Part shown: positions 58,276-64,000 of the stretch, one piece after another | Numbering within the stretch: the first letter of the stretch is position 1 | Layout of the letters: each line of letters starts with the position of its first letter | Assembly (NCBI GenBank): GCA_002778195.1 | Contig: PCDI01000011.1 | Coordinates: forward strand, 426,362 to 490,361 | DNA from: Raffaelea ambrosiae | Lineage: Eukaryota > Ascomycota > Sordariomycetes > Ophiostomatales > Ophiostomataceae | DNA: 64,000 bases | Reading direction: 5' to 3' | The notes under the pieces: generated by a model | Database searches by the model: none | What the model saw: only the letters and a program-made list of their open reading frames with translations | What the model was told of the DNA's origin: nothing | Position numbers and translations under genes: made by a program

Positions 58276-60987
58276 TCAATCCACAATCTCAACAATCTTT
58301 CCAACAAACCCGTCCAGCAGAAACTGCTCTCGGCTGGCGCCTTCAAGAATCACAATCTGAGAGCCCAGTTCGATCCACTCACGACCAAACAAAAGCTCTA
58401 GGCGGACATTGAATCCCTGTGTGGGCGGTGCCGTGTGCTGTCCATTGTCATGTACTGATTCGTGAAGGTCGAAATCATCATTCTCGGGACCCTCGGTCCC
58501 TTTACTCTCGTCGGATGTGCTTCCTAGGAACTCATCACCAATTGTCCCGCTCCATATCTTGGCTATCCGTGCCTGAGCACGGATGCTGGCAATGTAAAAC
58601 GTGACAATCGTGCCAATCCCGAGGGACTCGATGCTGACGTCGCCAAAGAAGGCTGTCAGCCCGCTTGCCGCCTGCAGCTGAAGCCCGCTATCTTGCATAT
58701 GCTGGCTTGGGATGGCCAGGACCATACCCCTACGAGGCTTCAGAGCGCGAGGCGGTGGACTTTCAAAGAAGCTGTTGTCTTCTTGCTGCTCGCCGCCGCC
58801 GCCATCCTGCGTTTGTGGTTGGTCCGTCGGTTCGATGACCAGCCCAACGGTGCCGACTTGGTCGGCCTCGAGCGTCTGCACCGGCATTCGTAGGTTGCGA
58901 ATGCTGACAATCCGCGCAGCGTGCCACTCGCCCTTCAGTACTGAAGCAGGGACAGCGCTCTTAGCCACGATCCGTGATAGTTCAGAAGCAGAAGGGTGGG
59001 AGGTTGCGTAAGCGTGGTGGCTCGGCGATCCTGCTCTTTCGTCGTCGAGACTGAAACCAGACGCATCATCCTCCGAAGGAAACGGCCCAACAACGACACG
59101 GTCACCAACTGAAAGTTTGCCAAAGCGAAGATATCCAGAAAGCACGTGGCCAGGATCTGCCAACTGCCCCGGGGCCACCGATGCATAAGATGCTGGCCGG
59201 CTGAATTTATCCTCAATATGGAAGAGCGTTTCTGGCTGCTCTGGATTGAGTGCCATCCCAATATAATCCCGCGAGGTAGGCGTAGGCGGTAACGGGAGCG
59301 CATTGAGCAGAGCATGCACCAGACCGATGCCATCACCGCTCACCGTGCTGGCCAACATGACCGGTACCGTAGCACGAAAGTCGCCAGTCTCTCTAACCCT
59401 GGACAGGGCTTGGGCAATGGCCTCTTTATCCGAGGTCGTGACTTCGCGAGCAAACTCGGGCGATTTATGTTTGGACTGCAACAGCTGAGGAACTCTGTCG
59501 GCTTTCTTGACGGCTGTCCAAATGGGCACGAGAGTGCGCTTCAGGGATTCTTTGTTCAGCAGGTCCGATTTGGTGATGATTATGGCCAGGGGAAGGTCAA
59601 GCTTCAGACACAAGTCAAGGTGGGCTTTCGCCAAGGCCGCACCTCCGGCGGTCGAGTTTGCACCAAAATGCGCCAGAGCCCCCGTCCCTGAATCTGTCGA
59701 GGGTGCACTCGAGCGGTCACCTGTAGCGCCGAGGCAGAGAACAGTCCAGTGAGGCGCCCACCCAACTAATCCACGGAGAGTTGTTCTCCGATAGCGAGGG
59801 TGCCCTGCCGAATCGGAAATGAAAACCAGGCGTCCGTCCTTTGTGTAATCGTGGATACCAATCCAGGATTCAATATTCGGATTCGCATAGTTGACAATGC
59901 GGTCTCCATTATAGCCAACAAGCTCCTGCGTCACCGTGCTTGTAAGGCCTGACGCCATTTCATGAAGGTGCTTCAGCGAGTTAAGACGGCCCTTCCCATG
60001 GCCGTCATCAAAGGCACCAGTTGAAAGTATACCGAGCAGCGTAGACTTCCCAGATCCTGTGGGGCCGGTTAGAGTGACACGAAGCTGGTTCTTTGTCGCC
60101 GTCCCGAAAGCCGTGGACACGTCGGCTGGGATCGCGTCGGCGGTCCCGGGATGCGCATCAGAAGCAGTGGATAGGCCAGGCTCTGTATCCGTAGAGTCCA
60201 TCCGAGGTTTGACAAACACTTCAGCAACCCAGAGCTGGTCTCTCCGCGTGATCGAGGACGGAGTAGAGGCAGCAGACAAGCTTCCGTTCGGAGATGGAGC
60301 TGTGTTGGTCCATTCACACTCACCAACAACCACCATGCGCAGCACCTCCGAGATGCAGCCAAGATTTGCGGCCATCCAGCGCAGTGTTGCAATGCTCTGC
60401 TCCAGCTCCTCCTTGGTGATGCCAACGATCGTGCCGTCGTCGGCTACCCCAATCTCGTACAACGCGCCACGCGACTCCTCCAGGCCCGGGGCCAACTTGC
60501 CGAGGCTGATGGGATTCGACACAATCGCATCATCATCAGGCAGGCGGGGAACAACAATGTCCTGGTGCGAGACCGAGGCATGGTACGGCGAGGACTGGCG
60601 CAGTCTCCATAGCAGCTGCGTGGTGAGGTGCTGGCAGCGGTCTTGGCGGGTTTGGCTGGCTGTGGTAGAAGCGACAACGCGGGTTTTCTGCAGGTATTTG
60701 GGGTCCATGAAAACACCCGACTTGGGCGATCCGGCATGAATGGCCTTATAAGATCGTCGTGGACGCAGCAGCAAGTGCAGCTTGTATTCTACCGGCCCCT
60801 CTTGCGGCTCTGGCGGAAGCTTGGTCATGCCGTATTCGGAGAGCAAGCTGGGCGCCCCGGCGCTGTTGGTTGTAGCCGGCCGCGGGCCAACAGCGACGTC
60901 CTCCGACCCAGACTGCGCTGCATCTGCAGGCTTGAGCCATGGCGACGACACCCGAGGCGGGTTCGGATCGAACGTGAACACGGACAT
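58276..60987 (-). CDS. GTP-binding protein of the GTPBP1/GTPBP2 group (translational GTPase-like)
   Basis: Single exon, 903 residues. Relative of elongation factor Tu-type GTPases; the animal homologues act in ribosome rescue and mRNA surveillance. G1 is GPTGSGKST (308-316), a variant of GxxxxGKS/T with an extra Gly. The region VTQELVGYNGDRIVNY precedes G3, which is DSAGH (392-396) in place of DTAGH. G4 is TKSD (472-475). The beta-barrel domains that follow G4 contain GDRVVVGPF and RIVSIRNLRMPVQTLEADQVG, and RRGMVLA, as in this group. The N-terminal 260 residues include YEIGVADDGTIVGITKEELE, a motif also seen in GTPBP1/2. It ends in a last barrel domain (RLELLFGREWIELGSQIVIL). Cytosolic by prediction. 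Confidence 0.9.
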   Translation of the reverse strand: MSVFTFDPNPPRVSSPWLKPADAAQSGSEDVAVGPRPATTNSAGAPSLLSEYGMTKLPPEPQEGPVEYKLHLLLRPRRSYKAIHAGSPKSGVFMDPKYLQKTRVVASTTASQTRQDRCQHLTTQLLWRLRQSSPYHASVSHQDIVVPRLPDDDAIVSNPISLGKLAPGLEESRGALYEIGVADDGTIVGITKEELEQSIATLRWMAANLGCISEVLRMVVVGECEWTNTAPSPNGSLSAASTPSSITRRDQLWVAEVFVKPRMDSTDTEPGLSTASDAHPGTADAIPADVSTAFGTATKNQLRVTLTGPTGSGKSTLLGILSTGAFDDGHGKGRLNSLKHLHEMASGLTSTVTQELVGYNGDRIVNYANPNIESWIGIHDYTKDGRLVFISDSAGHPRYRRTTLRGLVGWAPHWTVLCLGATGDRSSAPSTDSGTGALAHFGANSTAGGAALAKAHLDLCLKLDLPLAIIITKSDLLNKESLKRTLVPIWTAVKKADRVPQLLQSKHKSPEFAREVTTSDKEAIAQALSRVRETGDFRATVPVMLASTVSGDGIGLVHALLNALPLPPTPTSRDYIGMALNPEQPETLFHIEDKFSRPASYASVAPGQLADPGHVLSGYLRFGKLSVGDRVVVGPFPSEDDASGFSLDDERAGSPSHHAYATSHPSASELSRIVAKSAVPASVLKGEWHAARIVSIRNLRMPVQTLEADQVGTVGLVIEPTDQPQTQDGGGGEQQEDNSFFESPPPRALKPRRGMVLAIPSQHMQDSGLQLQAASGLTAFFGDVSIESLGIGTIVTFYIASIRAQARIAKIWSGTIGDEFLGSTSDESKGTEGPENDDFDLHESVHDNGQHTAPPTQGFNVRLELLFGREWIELGSQIVILEGASREQFLLDGFVGKIVEIVD

Positions 60988-62127
60988 CTAGGACGCCTCA
61001 CCCTGCTCCGGCAGTGCGTTCTTTGTTGGCGTTTTCTTTCTCCTTTGTCTGCACAGGAAAATGATTCAGAGAGATTTTTGAGCACCTAAAGAGCGGGATT
61101 TTGGTAATATTCGATGCTGTAAGGAAACCAAAAGTCGAGATGTCTGAGATATTTGCGGTACCATTTTGGCTTTGGCGGGATTCTATTGCGGCGAGAGGGC
61201 CGTCGAGAAGCAAGTTGCCGACCAGGGCTGTGACTGCACTGGCTAAGAAGTAGATATACAGGGACACTTAGTACTGCGAGCGCATCGCGATGCTGTAGGC
61301 TGCTGTTGTTGATTCTGTTGTCAAAAGTGCGGGCGACGTCGTGAAAGAGAAAGAGTCGGACATTCACGAGCTGCCTGGACAGTCACTCGCAGATAATGCG
61401 GCATTACGGGGACTCATACGGCAGGCGCCACCGGGGGGTGATCCTTCCCCACAGATTCAGTCGGTCCAGCCAACTCGAGTCTTTGATGGCACTCGGGTCA
61501 CAGGCAACTGTGCTTATTCCAATTACACTGTGCAATTTCGGGGCTCTCTGCCCAAGAAGCAACACCCCACAGCATGTCGTTCGCATGCTGCTTTCACGGG
61601 TGTCGTGATTTGCACTGCTGTGAGTGAAAGCCCCAGGCCTGCGAGAGGCCTGCTGGTGACGGCTGAAGAAGGAATGCGCAACGGAGAAACTATTGAACCA
61701 AATAAGCAACTGCGACTGGTCCAGCCAGCCCACCACGGATACGGGTGGACTAGCCAGGAGGTATTACCCGTTTTACGGTGTACTCGTGGCATGGCCCTTC
61801 TTTAATAATAGTAGAAGGGCCTGAGTACTGTGTACAGGCTAACGTGGTGTGGGGCTGAGCGACAAGGCGACACCGCCCCCCCTACAGAGTACTGCCAGCC
61901 GCACACTGCCTTCCGAAACCAATCTGCTGTGGCGAAACGCACGTCAGACACATCGTATTCTGCGCCTCATCATTTCGCTCCCCTGATACGCACCATCCTT
62001 TATTACCCCCAGCCTTCCCCTTCTTCAGCTCCCGCACGCAGACCTAAGCAGACCGGCATTTCCTCCCTTCAGCATCATTCAAGGGCTCGTTTCATACAGC
62101 ACATTTTGGACTCTAATTCTCGCAGCG
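60988..62127. promoter_or_regulatory. Divergent spacer between the GTPase gene and SEC9
   Basis: Head-to-head spacer with both promoters. Open frames on each strand (154 codons at 61341-61805 plus; up to 110 codons minus) show no motifs. The last 150 bases before SEC9 are C/T-rich, as in other leaders here. Confidence 0.5.
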
Positions 62128-63616
62128 ATGGGTCGGTTCGGGCGCAGCAAAGACGACGAGGATAGCGGCAAGGCCAGTCTCTTCAGCCGCAAGAAGGACA
62201 AAACGAAGGAGGCCAACCCATATGCCCAGCAGGCCCAGCAGAATGATCCCTACAGCGGGCCCCCTATGACAGCCTTGCAGCGGAAGCAGGCCGAGCTCGG
62301 ACTGCCAGCCGGACCGCGGTCGGGTCGTGGTGGCCTCCCCAGCTCAGTCGCTCCCCGACAGCAGCAGCAGCAGCAGCCGCCGCCACCGCAGCAGAGCCAG
62401 GCGCCTCCTCCGGCATACTCGAGTCAGCCCAGCAACGGCTACAGCGCGGGTGGCTACGGAGCCTCCAGCGGTTACGGGAACAACCGATACGATAGCGGCA
62501 GCTCCTACGGCGGGGGCCTAGACCGTGCTCCGACATACCGAACCACCGCCGGCAGCGAGGCCGGGGGCCCGACAGCCGGCTATGGAAGCGGCACGCGGCT
62601 GAGTGCGCGGCGTGGAGGCTACGGCGGCATGGGCGGTGGCGAGGAGGTAGACGACTCCGCCAGACAGGCCCTGTTTGGCAACGCGGCCCAGAAATACGAG
62701 GAGAAGCAGCGCGAAAACCAGACGGCCCTCAAGAACGACAGCAGCGGCGGCTACGGTCAGCGGCCGAGCGATGCGCCCAATCCGTACGGCGGAATCGACG
62801 AGAATCGCGAGCTGACGGCAGAGGAGCAGGAGGACGAGGACGTGAAGCGCATGAACGAGGAGACTCGGTACCTGCGTAACGAGACAGACCAGAGCCTCGA
62901 CCGGTCGCTGATGGTGGCCAACCAGGCCATCGAGACGGCCCAGGGCACGCTGGCCCGCATGCACAACCAGCGCGACCGGCTGCTGAACGCCGAGCAGAAC
63001 CTGGACAACGCGTCCAGCCACAACAAGATTGCCGAGCACCGCACCGCCGAGCTGAAGCACTACAACCGCAGCATGTTTGCTGTCAAGGTGAACAACCCGT
63101 TCACGTCCAAGCAGCGCGCGGCCGAGCGCGCAGAGGCCGACCTGCAGGAGCGCCGGGCTGAGCGCGCCATGCGGGAAGAGCACCGCCAGCGCATGTACCA
63201 GAGCGGGCGCGCAGCAGAGGAAGACTTCACGCAGCTGGACCGGACACGCGACCCGAACAGACGGCTCGGCCAGACGTCCAAGGGCGGCATCTCCAGCAAG
63301 TTTGCGCTGGAGGACGATGACGAGGAAGATGTCCAGAAGGAGCAGGCCATTGACATGAAGATTGGGCTGCTGGGCGAAGCCGTGGGCACGCTAAACATGA
63401 CGGCCAAGTCGATGAATCGCTTTGCCACGGAGGATCTGGAGCACATTGACAGAATCACGGCAAAGGTATGTCTCACAGTCTCTCTGGTGCAGAGGCTTCT
63501 ATCAGCATTCCGTCAGACTTCTCAGACGGCTAACAAGAACCGAACAGAGCGACGCTGTGGACGATGGTGTTCGCAGAAACCAGTACAAGCTCAACGAGAT
63601 CTCGCGGAAGGCATGA
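62128..63616 (+). CDS. SEC9: SNAP-25-type plasma-membrane t-SNARE Sec9
   Basis: Exons 62128-63465 and 63548-63616; 468 residues. Provides two of the four helices in the exocytic SNARE complex with a syntaxin (Sso) and synaptobrevin (Snc). The Gln/Gly/Pro-rich N-terminal half contains NPY motifs. The Qb helix (about 245-315) reads NETDQSLDRSLMVANQAIET ... ARMHNQRDRLLNAEQNL, with the ionic-layer Gln in MHNQ. The Qc helix lies at the C-terminus (IDMKIGLLGEAVGTLNMTAK ... EDLEHIDRITAKSDAVDDGV ... LNEISRKA) and is split by the intron just after RITAK. No transmembrane segment, as expected. In the Qc helix the position aligning with the SNAP-25 ionic-layer Gln is Asp (see findings). Tail length and the basic end agree with fungal Sec9. 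Confidence 0.92.
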
Positions 63617-64000
63617 AGAGGGTGAACCGACGTGGCAGTGTGGAGGAGGACTTAAGATTTTACTGTCCCCTGTAAGCCGGGACAAACAGCATCAGATTGT
63701 ATCTCGTTTTTTTTATTGCTTTGTTTTGTTGGTGATGGGCAACCCTGCAATAATTGATATGGGTATTCTTATGTTCACTATCTTGACACTCGTGAGACAG
63801 AAAGGTGTGACTAAGGAGAGGGCCAGGGACAGCGCTGCCAGGCAGGGACAAGCCCGCAACGTAGTCAAGACAGAGGCTGGGTTTTAATTGGGCTTCAATT
63901 GAGACGTATCTTGGCCTGGGTCGGCACGAGGTGTCTGTCTGTGCAGAGCGTGGTCGATTCTTGCAGTGATTCTCACAGCAATTCTTTCGGCTGCTCCAGA
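63617..64000. other. Region downstream of SEC9
   Basis: SEC9 3' UTR and window end; a T8 run at 63706. No gene seen. Confidence 0.5.

Overview
This is nuclear DNA from a filamentous ascomycete (Pezizomycotina, most likely a Sordariomycete). The genes are GC-rich and carry few, short GT-AG introns (52-290 bases). Introns and spacers are full of A, T and C homopolymer runs and dinucleotide repeats. Recognisable products are typical of filamentous fungi: a GtaA-type glutaminase, a VezA-type vezatin and Sec9. No rRNA, credible tRNA, CRISPR array or intact transposon was seen.

Left arm (1-14079): an accessory block of five genes from only two families. Three are paralogous kinases on the minus strand (K1 at 1-1660, running off the window; K2 at 5436-7267; K3 at 8396-11006). 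Each has a degenerate FHA-like N-terminus and two introns at matching positions and phases. Two are paralogous plus-strand proteins of unknown function (U1 at 3072-5052; U2 at 12465-14079). K1/U1 and K3/U2 are each head to head across 1.4 kb, which looks like a duplicated two-gene unit. K2 lies between them and is a predicted pseudokinase: catalytic Asp to Arg, DFG to GFG, APE lost. This block is the most novel part of the window.

Centre (15784-42654): TFIIE alpha (TFA1), secreted glutaminase A, the NatB catalytic subunit (NAT3), a conserved unrecognised acidic protein, a GH115 alpha-glucuronidase relic with frameshifts and a stop, a very large SEC7-PH Arf exchange factor, the APC/C activator CDH1, and a small Ala/Ser-rich protein.

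Right arm (45672-63616): dUTPase with plausible mitochondrial and nuclear starts, pyridoxal kinase with an 11-nt microexon, PCNA, vezatin-like VezA, EMC6, a GTPBP1/2-type GTPase and the t-SNARE Sec9. These are mostly single-copy housekeeping genes. dUTPase, PCNA and CDH1 share a DNA replication/cell-cycle theme, but nothing shows co-regulation.

Gene order is a mosaic of head-to-head and tail-to-tail pairs with long spacers. Exon boundaries were worked out by hand from splice consensus, reading-frame continuity and family alignment. All spliced CDS lengths given are multiples of three except the truncated K1.
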